Positions 51,174 to 59,479 of a stretch of 64,000 nt of DNA are shown here, one piece after another. The DNA comes from Pseudomonas monsensis (GTDB lineage: Bacteria > Pseudomonadota > Gammaproteobacteria > Pseudomonadales > Pseudomonadaceae). The notes beneath the pieces are model-generated. The model did not search any database, was not told the origin of the DNA, and saw only the letters and a program-made list of their open reading frames with translations. The stretch is from contig NZ_CP077087.1 of the NCBI RefSeq assembly GCF_014268495.2, forward strand, positions 5,523,501 to 5,587,500. The letters run 5' to 3'. The number at the start of each line of letters is the position of its first letter. The stretch's first letter is position 1. The translations under genes and the position numbers were made by a program.

Positions 51174-51698
51174 ATGAACACCCGTACCCTGGCGCACATC
51201 GCGCCACGCGATACCGAAGGCATTTATCCGTTTGCCGGCCTGCCCGTGCGCCTCGGATTTCCCTCTCGCGCCGACTTCGAAATCATTCACGACGAGTACG
51301 GCGCACCCTTGGCGGTGGCGGTGCGCCGCGAATTTCTGCACACCCGGCGGATGTGTCGGGTTTCGGGACAGCTGTTGCCTTATCGCTGCCGACAGACCCG
51401 ACAGTTGCTGAACGGTATCCACCTCTACGATCCACGCTTCTGCGGATTGCTCGAACACGCCTGCGATCCCAACGTGTTTCTCGACATGAGCGAGTTATGG
51501 CTATGGGCGCTGAAAGATATCCACAGCGGCGAGCGGCTGACCATCGACTACGCCGCCACCGAAGACAAACTGCTGCGCCAGTTTGCCTGCGGTTGCGGTT
51601 CGCCACGTTGCCGTGGCTGGATCACCGGACACAACGAGCCACCGAGCCTGGAGGGCCAGCACTTTTTGCAGTGCTGGCGGCGCCAGTGCGCGCGCTGA
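51174..51698 (+). CDS. SET-domain protein (putative protein lysine methyltransferase)
   Basis: A 174-residue protein with a compact SET domain. LEHACDPNVFLDMSELWLWA corresponds to the NHxxxPN pseudoknot strand, LTIDYAATE to the DY motif, and FACGCGSPRCRGWITG to the post-SET zinc cluster (CxCxxxxC). Enzymes of this fold use SAM to methylate lysines. The target in this organism is unknown. The ATG at 51174 follows a short linker with AGGATCGTT; a longer start at 51105 cannot be excluded. It sits behind a lux-box-like palindrome and converges with the carbonic anhydrase gene. Confidence 0.8.
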   Translation: MNTRTLAHIAPRDTEGIYPFAGLPVRLGFPSRADFEIIHDEYGAPLAVAVRREFLHTRRMCRVSGQLLPYRCRQTRQLLNGIHLYDPRFCGLLEHACDPNVFLDMSELWLWALKDIHSGERLTIDYAATEDKLLRQFACGCGSPRCRGWITGHNEPPSLEGQHFLQCWRRQCAR

Positions 51699-51705
51699 CC
51701 AGCGC

Positions 51706-52350
51706 TTACAACGCGCCGACCGGACGCAGGCGATACTGCGGCGGCAACTGCTCGAAACCGCTGATGGTGGTGTTCAGGCTCTTCCAGCGACCGTCCTTGA
51801 TGCCGTAGATGCAACCGTGGATCGACAGGCTTTGCCCGCGATGCCAGGCGTTCTGGATGATGCTGGTGTGGGCAACGTTGGCGACTTGCTGGATGACGTT
51901 AAGCTCGCACAGGCGATCAACCTGCTCTTCTTCGGTCGGCAGTTTGGCCAGCTCTTCGCGTTTTTCGTAGTACAGATCGCGGATCGAACGCAGCCAGCCG
52001 TCGATCAGGCCGAACTGCCGGTCCTGCATCGAGGCGCGCACGCCGCCGCAACCGTAGTGGCCGGTGACGAGGATGTGTTTGACTTTAAGTACGTCGACCG
52101 CGTACTGGATCACCGACAGGCAGTTGAGGTCGGTGTGCAGCACGACGTTGGCGACGTTACGGTGCACGAACAGATCGCCCGGCAGCATGCCGACGATTTC
52201 GTTGGCCGGCACTCGCGCATCGGAACAGCCGATCCACAGGTATTCCGGCGTTTGCTGGCGCGCCAGCTTGGCGAAGAAATCCGGGTCTTCCTTGGTGATC
52301 GCGTCAGCCCAACGCTCGTTGTTATCAATCAGGTCTTGTAAGTCGTGCAT
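51706..52350 (-). CDS. can: Beta-class carbonic anhydrase
   Basis: A 214-residue zinc enzyme that interconverts CO2 and bicarbonate. The zinc ligands C42 and D44 (IGCSDARVP) and H98 and C101 (TGHYGCGG) occupy the same positions as in E. coli Can. The start at 52350 begins MHDLQDLIDNN; the longer frame adds a non-conserved cysteine-containing stretch. The gene is close to the convergent SET gene (7 bases between stops). Confidence 0.95.
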   Translation of the reverse strand: MHDLQDLIDNNERWADAITKEDPDFFAKLARQQTPEYLWIGCSDARVPANEIVGMLPGDLFVHRNVANVVLHTDLNCLSVIQYAVDVLKVKHILVTGHYGCGGVRASMQDRQFGLIDGWLRSIRDLYYEKREELAKLPTEEEQVDRLCELNVIQQVANVAHTSIIQNAWHRGQSLSIHGCIYGIKDGRWKSLNTTISGFEQLPPQYRLRPVGAL

Positions 52351-52490
52351 GCTGTAAGGCCTCAAGAAAGATGCGCAGGTATGACAGACGCCCACCCGTC
52401 GGGGTCACGAGAAGATCGCAAGTGTTTTCGTTGGAATTCTCGTGGATGCGGTGAGTCCACCTAGTAAGGCCCACAGTATGAGGATTTGCC

Positions 52491-52895
52491 ATGACTGATT
52501 CACGACGCCCCTACGATGCGGTGCAACCGGAGCCCATCGATGATAACGAAGACCGCATGGGCTCGGTGCACGAGCTGGATTTCGATGAGGACGAACCCAG
52601 TGCGAAGATCGGTGACGAGATTCCTGAGCGTGAACGCGAGCACCTGATGCCCGACGAGCGGGTGCGTGAAGCCGGGCTCACCGGCGCATCGACCGCTGAC
52701 CATGAACCAACCGACGATGATTTGAGCCCGGAAAAGCTGATTCGTGAAGACGGTGCACGAGATGCCGAAGAGGCTGGCGAAGGCAATCCGGCGGATTGGG
52801 ATTTGAGCCTGGTCGATGAAGATGACATCGGCGGTGGTAATGGGCTGGATGAGGCGGAACTGGCGCGGCGCGATCCATTGGATGGCAATCGCTGA
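52491..52895 (+). CDS. Acidic disordered protein of unknown function
   Basis: A 134-residue, very acidic protein, full of Asp and Glu and low in hydrophobic residues, so probably disordered. Examples are FDEDEPSAKIGDEIPERERE and SLVDEDDIGGGNGLDEAEL. Related Pseudomonas proteins are sometimes labelled serine kinase/phosphatase, but no kinase or phosphatase motif is present. The ATG follows AGGATTTGCC. It is a single gene. Confidence 0.7.
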   Translation: MTDSRRPYDAVQPEPIDDNEDRMGSVHELDFDEDEPSAKIGDEIPEREREHLMPDERVREAGLTGASTADHEPTDDDLSPEKLIREDGARDAEEAGEGNPADWDLSLVDEDDIGGGNGLDEAELARRDPLDGNR

Positions 52896-52961
52896 TTTTT
52901 GTTGCCCGTCACACCGCTACGCCCGCAAACCGGTTCCCACAGCTTTTTGGGTTGGTCACAC

Positions 52962-53018
52962 TGTGTGTGTGTGTGTGCACGAACCGATCCAGTGTGGGAG
53001 CCAGCCTGCTGGCGATGC
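52962..53018. repeat. (TG)8 tract and REP-like half-site
   Basis: Eight TG units (52962-52977) are followed by the single REP-like sequence TGTGGGAGCCAGCCTGCTGG (52993 onwards). Both lie after the acidic protein gene and before the end of rimI. The TG run is long enough to vary by slippage but is not in a coding region. Confidence 0.6.
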
Positions 53019-53030
53019 TTTTAAGCTGAA

Positions 53031-53483
53031 TCAGTCAACCAGGGTGCAGGCCATGACCACCGCGTCTTCACGCCCCCCCACCGCCGGATAATAATCGCGC
53101 CGCCGGCCAATCTCGTTGAAGCCATACCGCTCATACAGCTTGAAAGCTGCGGTGTTGCTGTCGCGCACTTCCAGGAAGCACTCGCGTGCCTCTGCAGCAT
53201 ATGCCCGCGACATCAGATGCTCGAGCAGCGTCAGCCCCAGCCCACGCCCCTGATTCTCCGGTTTGACCGTGATGTTAAGCAGATGCGCCTCATCCAGAAT
53301 GATCTGCACCACGCCATGACCGACCTGCTGCTGACCTTCGAACATCAGCCAGATCTGGTACTTGCCCAGCCCGTCGAGAAAAATCCCCCGCGTCCACGGG
53401 TGGCTGTAGGCAGCGAACTCAATCTTCAGTACGGCGTCCAGATCCGCTTCGGTCATCGGGCGGAACGTTACAGCGTCACTCAT
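53031..53483 (-). CDS. rimI: Ribosomal protein S18 alanine N-acetyltransferase
   Basis: A 150-residue GNAT enzyme that acetylates the N-terminal alanine of ribosomal protein S18. The acetyl-CoA loop is PENQGRGLGLTLLEHL near residue 79, and the FLEVRDSNTAAFKLYERYGF region is typical of RimI. Its start overlaps the end of the upstream gene by 8 bases. The E. coli partner upstream of rimI is holD, which supports the assignment of the neighbour. Confidence 0.92.
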   Translation of the reverse strand: MSDAVTFRPMTEADLDAVLKIEFAAYSHPWTRGIFLDGLGKYQIWLMFEGQQQVGHGVVQIILDEAHLLNITVKPENQGRGLGLTLLEHLMSRAYAAEARECFLEVRDSNTAAFKLYERYGFNEIGRRRDYYPAVGGREDAVVMACTLVD

Positions 53484-54222
53484 TCGATTCTTTCCAGCGC
53501 GCCATCAGCCGACGCATCGCTTGCCACACAGCGGCCTTGCGCTGTGGCTCTTCCATTAACAATTCCAGACCGGGAATCGCCCAGGCCGAGCCCAGGCCTT
53601 CGATCTGCAATTCACGATTGAACGCTTCAGCATCCGCTTCACCGGCAAACCTTACCGCCGGCAAGCCGATCAGCCACAGGCAGGCGCACGGCGCCGCTTC
53701 CATTTGCACCGACAGAAAGCCCTGAACGAAGTCGCGCGCCGCTTCCGGGCCCTGATCCAGCGTGCCCCGGTTCAACCACGGCCAACGCACCGGCTCGCCA
53801 ACGATCTGCGGCGCGTCCGGCAGACCGGCGGCGCGCAGCATGTCTTTGAGCAGCAGATAGGCCGGATCGCGGCTTTGGAAGGCTTCGCCTGTGGGTAACT
53901 CCACCAGCAGCAGGCAGCGCCCGGCGCGCAGTAATTGCAGGGCGAAGCGCGGTGGGGGCACGGGTGCCTGTTTGGCGACCACCGGCGTGTCGTCGACCTC
54001 TTCCACCGGTTTGGCGCCATTGCGCGTACTGGCGAGCGAGGGGCGCGGCACTTCGATTTTCGGCCGCTCGACCGGACGGGCGGCCGGTTGCACCGCTGCT
54101 TCGGCCTGCACAACCGGCATCACCACGACCTCCGGCTCAGGCTCGGGCATGTCCAGCAGCTCGGGCCGCGACGGGGCGGCGAAAGGCAATTCGGTGCGCG
54201 GCAGCCAGTTGACCACCTGCAT
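53476..54222 (-). CDS. holD: Cryptic DNA polymerase III psi subunit
   Basis: A 248-residue protein that I assign to HolD, the psi subunit linking the clamp loader to chi and SSB. The N-terminus has the short WLPRT element that binds the clamp loader. A Pro/Glu/Val-rich linker runs from about residue 25 to 90. The C-terminal core (91-248) has the pattern of E. coli HolD: a strand GRCLLLVELP, a helix YLLLKDMLRAAGLP and a final helix PQRKAAVWQAMRRLMARW. Position next to rimI is as in E. coli. The linker makes automatic pipelines call such genes TonB-like; there is no membrane segment. The pseudomonad psi is known to be cryptic in sequence. The start at 54222 is inferred from the conserved N-terminus. 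Confidence 0.75.
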   Translation of the reverse strand: MQVVNWLPRTELPFAAPSRPELLDMPEPEPEVVVMPVVQAEAAVQPAARPVERPKIEVPRPSLASTRNGAKPVEEVDDTPVVAKQAPVPPPRFALQLLRAGRCLLLVELPTGEAFQSRDPAYLLLKDMLRAAGLPDAPQIVGEPVRWPWLNRGTLDQGPEAARDFVQGFLSVQMEAAPCACLWLIGLPAVRFAGEADAEAFNRELQIEGLGSAWAIPGLELLMEEPQRKAAVWQAMRRLMARWKESNE

Positions 54223-54454
54223 GGCGTTCAAATAGGCGCGGCGGCGGGACTCGATAAGCAAAGGTCGGCCACTTGTGGATAACTGAAAGTGCGCTGATTC
54301 TACCGCCCTTCGCTCAAGATCGCTTGCTGTTGATCGATAGCCTTGAGCAAAGCTCTCTACCCTGAAAATTCGACAGCCCGTCCCGAGAGTGAATCGCATC
54401 GTCGCTGATGCAGTACAATCGCGGCTTTTAATCGCCAACCAGCCGGCCATTCCG

Positions 54455-55735
54455 ATGATCGAACCCAAGCGCGTCTTGCGCGCCCTCGCTGAACACTGGG
54501 CACTTCTGGAGCCACTGTGCGAGCACTTCGACCAGGGCACCCTGAGCCTCAACGAACTGCGCACGCAACTGGCCGCCCAACAACTGGACAGCACGCCGCA
54601 GGACATCACCAGCCTGCTCGACGTGTGGATTCGCCTCGACATTCTGGTGCCCGTGGCGAAAAGCCCGAACCGTTTCGAACTTAACGCGCAGATCCACGAC
54701 TTCCTCGCCTACCTGCGCCGTGAACACCGGCTGGGCCTGTGCCTGGAGATCGAAGCCTACCTGCGTCACCTCGAACGTCTGGCCGGCTACATTCAGGATG
54801 CGTTCGACGTCCGCGACGGCAACGACCTCGCCCGCCAGCTGCGCCTGCTCGACATGCGCGTGCGTGACGTGCTGAAAAAGCTCGATAACGACGAGCAGGC
54901 GCTGGTGGCCGTGGCCGAACGCGCCAAGACCAGCGATCGGCAGATCCCGCTGCGTCAGCGTTACGCCGAAGTACTGGCGACCTGGGACGAATACGTCGAG
55001 CCGATGATTGATCTGGTGAACGCCGACGGCGCTTTCGAGCAAGGTGTGCGCAAAGTCGAAACCGTGCTGCTGAAGATGCTCAGCGAACAGCAGCGCCTCG
55101 GCCATCTGGTCGATGACGACATGCTGCTGCGCACCCACGCGCGCATCCTCGAAATGCAGACCAGCGCCCAGCTGACCCTGCGCCACGCCCGTGAACTGCT
55201 GCTGCCACTGCGCGAAGAAGCGCGCCGGCACAACGCCGTGACCCGTGGCGCGGCACTGGCACTGGCGGCGATCCGCCGTAAAGGCATCGACGCCGTGCCG
55301 CAAGCGGCGATGCCGCTGTTCACCCGCCCGCAAAGCACCTTCCTCGGCAGTGCCAGTCAGGTCGAAGCCTACGTCTACGCCCTGGCGCGTTTCGAGCCGA
55401 AACCGGCGCGCTTCCCCAAGGCACACAAGACGCAGAAAGCCGGCGATGCCCCACGTGCACCGCGCACCGTGCGCGAGATGGTCGAGCGTTGCGAAGAGTC
55501 CCTGCCGATGCCGGATCTGATGACCTGGCTGCTGGAGCAGGAACCGGACGGTGCCACCGACGAATTGCTCTACTGGTTCTCGCGCCTGTCGCGGGAAAAA
55601 CGCTTCAAGCGCGAGCGTCTGGAACGCCGCGAATATCACACTCACGAGCACCAGGTCAGCCTGCGCTCCTTCGCCCTGCTCTCGGCCAGCGACACCGCCG
55701 CCGAGAATTCCGCGAGCACATCCAATGCATCTTGA
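54455..55735 (+). CDS. mksF: Condensin MksF (kleisin-like subunit)
   Basis: A 426-residue subunit of the MksBEF bacterial condensin. N-terminal winged-helix features (RVLRALAEHWALLEPLCEHF) are followed by long helices (RQLRLLDMRVRDVLKKLDND, REEARRHN) and a C-terminal winged helix, as in MukF/MksF kleisins, which bridge the two heads of the SMC dimer. The start at 54455 gives the family N-terminus MIEPKRVL. It is the first gene of the operon and overlaps mksE by 11 bases. Confidence 0.9.
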   Translation: MIEPKRVLRALAEHWALLEPLCEHFDQGTLSLNELRTQLAAQQLDSTPQDITSLLDVWIRLDILVPVAKSPNRFELNAQIHDFLAYLRREHRLGLCLEIEAYLRHLERLAGYIQDAFDVRDGNDLARQLRLLDMRVRDVLKKLDNDEQALVAVAERAKTSDRQIPLRQRYAEVLATWDEYVEPMIDLVNADGAFEQGVRKVETVLLKMLSEQQRLGHLVDDDMLLRTHARILEMQTSAQLTLRHARELLLPLREEARRHNAVTRGAALALAAIRRKGIDAVPQAAMPLFTRPQSTFLGSASQVEAYVYALARFEPKPARFPKAHKTQKAGDAPRAPRTVREMVERCEESLPMPDLMTWLLEQEPDGATDELLYWFSRLSREKRFKRERLERREYHTHEHQVSLRSFALLSASDTAAENSASTSNAS

Positions 55736-56426
55736 TCTTTCCGAACTGTCGCAACTCGCGCCGATCTTCCGCGAGCTGTTCAAGGGTTACCACGTCAGCC
55801 GCCGCGACCCGGAGCTGTACGCGCAACTGTCGAACTTCCAGGACCAGTACCGCACGCTGTTCAAAGCGCTGGGCTTTGAACTGGTCTGCGACACCCGTGG
55901 TTTCTACTACTTTGTGCCGGACATGGCGGCAGCGGCGGTGAACAAGACGGCTCAGCGTCTGGCGCTGTTCACCTTCATCCTCGTCGAGCACCTGGCCGAT
56001 CAGGGCCGCGACCCGATCGCCGTGCTCGACGGCGGCAGCCTCGGGCGTGAAGAACTGCCATCGCTGCTGGATAAATACCGCGACCTGTTCATTCAGGCCG
56101 AAGTGCAGACCGTCGAAGAGCTCGAAGAAAAAATCATGCGCCGCATGACCCAGCTCGGTTTCGCCGGCGAAGAAAACGGCGTGTACCGTTTCCTGCCGCC
56201 GATGCACCGTTTCCTCGATGTGTGCCTGTCGGTGCAACAAGACCGCGATCTGGCGGCCAGCGTGCACAGCGTTCTGCCGCTGCCGGCACCGGTGCTGATC
56301 GACGAAGCCGCCGAAGCGAAATTCCTCGAGACTGACGATCCACTGGATCTGTCCGAATTTGACGAAGAAAGCGAAGAAGACGCACTGGCTAGAGCCATTG
56401 CCGAAGAACAGGAGTCCGACGCATGA
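55725..56426 (+). CDS. mksE: Condensin MksE (KITE subunit)
   Basis: A 233-residue subunit built of tandem winged helices (LSQLAPIFRELFKGYHVSRR, LFIQAEVQTVEELEEKIMRRM) that bind the kleisin MksF. The C-terminal tail is very acidic (DDPLDLSEFDEESEEDAL). It begins inside mksF and its stop overlaps the mksB start (ATGA), so the three subunits are translated together. Confidence 0.9.
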   Translation: MHLDLSELSQLAPIFRELFKGYHVSRRDPELYAQLSNFQDQYRTLFKALGFELVCDTRGFYYFVPDMAAAAVNKTAQRLALFTFILVEHLADQGRDPIAVLDGGSLGREELPSLLDKYRDLFIQAEVQTVEELEEKIMRRMTQLGFAGEENGVYRFLPPMHRFLDVCLSVQQDRDLAASVHSVLPLPAPVLIDEAAEAKFLETDDPLDLSEFDEESEEDALARAIAEEQESDA

Positions 56427-59263
56427 GCCAGGAACGCTACGGCATCCGCCGCTTTGCCCTTTTGAACACCGCCGGTTACAGCCTCGGCCTGTTCCCGCTG
56501 GAAGAACCGCTGTCGGTCTACGGTGCGAACAACCTCGGTAAATCGGCGTCGATCAACGCCCTGCAATTCCCGATTCTGGCGCGCATGTCGGACATGAGTT
56601 TCGGCAAGTACAGCCTGGAACAATCGCGGCGTTTCTACTTCGCCTCCGACACCAGCTACATCCTCGTCGAAGTGAACCTGCCGCACGGCCCACACGTGAT
56701 CGGCGTGGTCGGTCGCGGCCCGGGCGGTGGCTTCGGTCACCAGTTCTTTGCCTACGCCGGCAAGCTCGACCTGGCGCATTACCAGAAGAACGACACCTGC
56801 CTGCGCCAGAAAGAACTGTTCAGCAACCTTGAGAAAGAAGGCCTGAAAGCCTACGAACTCAAGCCTGATGAACTGCGTCGCTTGCTGGTTGGCGGGCATA
56901 CTTCGATCCCGCTGGACCTGACCCTGATCCCGCTGCGCTCCACCAGCGAGCAGAGCCTGAAGACCTTCCGAGCGCTGTTCATCAACCTGCTGCACATGCG
57001 CGAAATCACCGCAGCCAAGTTGAAGCAGCTGTTCCTCGATGCCTTCGAGCACAGCCTGCGCTCCGGCAGCGTCGACTACATTGCCGCGTGTGAAGAAGCC
57101 TTCCGCGATGTGCGCCGCATGGAGCAGGACTACAACTCGCTGGTCGCCGCCGGCCCATTGGTCGAAGCCTTGGCCAACGGCGTGAAACAACGTGACGTGC
57201 TGCGCGGCAAACTGCATCGCCTGTCGCCGCTGCTCGACTCGTTGCTCGGCACTTGGTCGGACTACGCCAATGCGCGCAAGGAAGAGCTGACGATTCAGGC
57301 CGAACACTACCGTCGCGAGCAGGACGATCTGCAAAACGACCAACGTGGCGGCACGCAGGAGCTGATGCGCCTGGAACGGGAAATCTCCGGCATCCAGCGC
57401 TGGCTCGGCGAGTTGTCGGTGCTGAAGAACCGCTTCGCGCTGGTCGATGACGTCAAAGTCCTGGAGCAACAATTGCTCGCGGCCAAGGACGCTCACGACG
57501 AACTGGCCGGTGCGCTGGCGCAGTCCCGTCAGTTCAGCGCCGAGGATCTGGAAGAGCGTCTGCGCGATCTGGAAAAACGCCTGAAGTCGGTGAAGCAGCA
57601 ACTCGATCACGCCGACAACAACAGTTACGCCCGCCTGCGCGAAGAGTTCTCGCAGCAGGACGTCGAGCGCTTGATGCGCCTGTTCAACAGCGCGCTGTTC
57701 AGCCTGCCGCTGGGCGAACACGGCATCACTCTCGACGAGGATGGCGAGTGGGTGAAATCGGTTGAGCTGATTCTTGATGGTTTCAAGGGCGAGCGTTTCG
57801 AAGTACCGGGCCTGTCGATCGACATCTCGCACATCGAGCCGCCGGCCCTGCAAGCACTGGCCGACCGTGCCGCGCTGCGCGACCAGAAAGAGCGTCTGGA
57901 AAAAGAGCTCAAGCAACTCAAGACTCAACAAGCTGTAGCCTCCGACCGCGCCGCGAGCAAGACCCAGACCGAAGCGCTGTACCAGCAAGTGCTCGACGCG
58001 CAGAAGGCCCTGGAAGACTTCCGTCGCACCCAGACCCTGAGCGCCGAAGAAGGCGACAAACTCGAGCAACTGGCGCAGATGGAAGCCGCGCAGGACGAAC
58101 TCAAGCGCTCCAGCGATGCGTTCACCGAGCGCGTCCAGCAACTGTCGGCCAAGCTGCAACTGGTCGGCCGGCAGATCGCCGACATGGAAGCCAAGCAGCG
58201 CACCCTCGACGACGCGCTGCGCCGTCGTCAGTTGCTGCCGGCAGATCTGCCGTTCGGCACGCCGTTCATGGATCCGGTCGACGACTCGATGGACAACCTG
58301 CTGCCGCTGCTCAACGATTATCAGGACAGTTGGCAGGGCCTGCTGCGCGCCGACGGTCAGATCGAAGCGCTGTACGCGCAGGTACGCCTGAAAGGCGTGG
58401 CCAAGTTCGACAGCGAAGACGACATGGAGCGCCGTCTGTCGCTGCTGATCAACGCTTACGCGCACCGTACCGATGAAGCCCTGACGCTGGGCAAGGCCCG
58501 TCGCGCGGCGGTCACCGACATCGCCCGGACCCTGCGCAACATCCGCAGCGACTACGACAGCCTCGAGCATCAACTGGCGCTGTTCAACCGCGAGATCAAC
58601 AAGCGTCAGGTGTCCAACCTGCAGAGCTTCCGCATCGTCCTCGCGCCGAACAAGGAAGCGCTCAAGCACATCGACCAGATCATCCACAGCGCCGGCCAGT
58701 ACGAAGAAGGCGAAACCCTGTCGGTGTTCGACCTGAGCCAGAGCGCCGAGCAGGACAACAAGAACGAAGAAGCCAAGGAATACCTGGCGCGGCTGGTGGC
58801 GGCGAACCACAACCAGCTCGGTCTCAAGGACTTGTTCGAACTGGCGTTCGAGATCACCAAGGTCAACGGTCAGCCGGTGATCCACACCGACATCGACGGC
58901 GCGGCGTCCAACGGTACGACCATGACCATCAAGGCGTTGACCAACATGTACTTGTTGCTGCACTTGATGGACCGTGACCTCGCCGGTCGCGTGCGTCTGC
59001 CGTACTACCTCGACGAGGCGGCGGACATCGACGAGAAGAACCAGGCTGCCCTGCTGGAAACCAGCCTGCAGCTGGGCTTCGTGCCGATTCTGGCGAGTGT
59101 GAAACCGCAGGTTTGCGCCAGTGTCGCCATCGACCTGGAAGGCGGCAGCGGTCCGGCGGGCATCTACATCGACGAGGCGGACTGGAAGTATATCCGTCGT
59201 CATGATGTGGTGAAGGCGCCGCTGAACGTTGAAGCAGATGAACCGGAGCTGGATGCGGTTTGA
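56423..59263 (+). CDS. mksB: Condensin MksB (SMC-like ATPase)
   Basis: A 946-residue SMC-type ATPase that compacts the chromosome and helps segregation. The Walker A motif GANNLGKS is at residues 34-41. Long coiled-coil arms run from roughly 265 to 430 and 490 to 760 around a hinge with DLPFGTPFMDPVDDSMDN. The C-terminal head has the signature-like SNGTTMTIKAL near 828 and Walker B YYLDEA near 862. It is the last gene of the operon and a terminator follows, so there is no MksG (Toprim) gene and this set is not a complete plasmid-defence Wadjet locus. Confidence 0.93.
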   Translation: MSQERYGIRRFALLNTAGYSLGLFPLEEPLSVYGANNLGKSASINALQFPILARMSDMSFGKYSLEQSRRFYFASDTSYILVEVNLPHGPHVIGVVGRGPGGGFGHQFFAYAGKLDLAHYQKNDTCLRQKELFSNLEKEGLKAYELKPDELRRLLVGGHTSIPLDLTLIPLRSTSEQSLKTFRALFINLLHMREITAAKLKQLFLDAFEHSLRSGSVDYIAACEEAFRDVRRMEQDYNSLVAAGPLVEALANGVKQRDVLRGKLHRLSPLLDSLLGTWSDYANARKEELTIQAEHYRREQDDLQNDQRGGTQELMRLEREISGIQRWLGELSVLKNRFALVDDVKVLEQQLLAAKDAHDELAGALAQSRQFSAEDLEERLRDLEKRLKSVKQQLDHADNNSYARLREEFSQQDVERLMRLFNSALFSLPLGEHGITLDEDGEWVKSVELILDGFKGERFEVPGLSIDISHIEPPALQALADRAALRDQKERLEKELKQLKTQQAVASDRAASKTQTEALYQQVLDAQKALEDFRRTQTLSAEEGDKLEQLAQMEAAQDELKRSSDAFTERVQQLSAKLQLVGRQIADMEAKQRTLDDALRRRQLLPADLPFGTPFMDPVDDSMDNLLPLLNDYQDSWQGLLRADGQIEALYAQVRLKGVAKFDSEDDMERRLSLLINAYAHRTDEALTLGKARRAAVTDIARTLRNIRSDYDSLEHQLALFNREINKRQVSNLQSFRIVLAPNKEALKHIDQIIHSAGQYEEGETLSVFDLSQSAEQDNKNEEAKEYLARLVAANHNQLGLKDLFELAFEITKVNGQPVIHTDIDGAASNGTTMTIKALTNMYLLLHLMDRDLAGRVRLPYYLDEAADIDEKNQAALLETSLQLGFVPILASVKPQVCASVAIDLEGGSGPAGIYIDEADWKYIRRHDVVKAPLNVEADEPELDAV

Positions 59264-59283
59264 TCGGCGTTAACTGACGGCAA

Positions 59284-59325
59284 TAAAAAGGGCCGCGATC
59301 CCATCGGATCGCGGCCCTTTTTTAT
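59284..59325 (+). terminator. Rho-independent terminator after mksB
   Basis: AAAAAGGGCCGCGATCC pairs with GGATCGCGGCCCTTTTTT around CATC, a strong terminator 20 bases after the stop. Confidence 0.92.
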
Positions 59326-59356
59326 GGCCTGGGGTTTGTGCTGATTTTCAGGGCCT

Positions 59357-59448
59357 CATCGCTGGCAAGCCAGCTCCCACAGGTTTTTTGTCATGTACAA
59401 ATTGTGAGTACACCGCCGACCACTGTGGAAGCTGGCTTGCCAGCGATG
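59357..59448. repeat. Long inverted repeat of REP variant halves
   Basis: CATCGCTGGCAAGCCAGCTC and GAAGCTGGCTTGCCAGCGATG are the cores of 26-base arms with two mismatches, separated by about 40 bases. They are in the outward orientation and lie between convergent genes. Confidence 0.75.
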
Positions 59449-59479
59449 GCGTACTTCCAGACGCCTGATGAGCTTGAGG

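Noticed and set aside
52491..52895. Serine kinase/phosphatase label for the acidic protein
   Set aside because: No kinase or phosphatase motif can be seen; the chain is acidic and low in hydrophobic residues.
56093..59203. A 1036-codon open frame on the minus strand opposite mksB
   Set aside because: It is the complement of a well-supported SMC gene; the translation is His/Gln/Leu/Val-rich without motifs, as expected for an antisense frame of a GC-rich gene.
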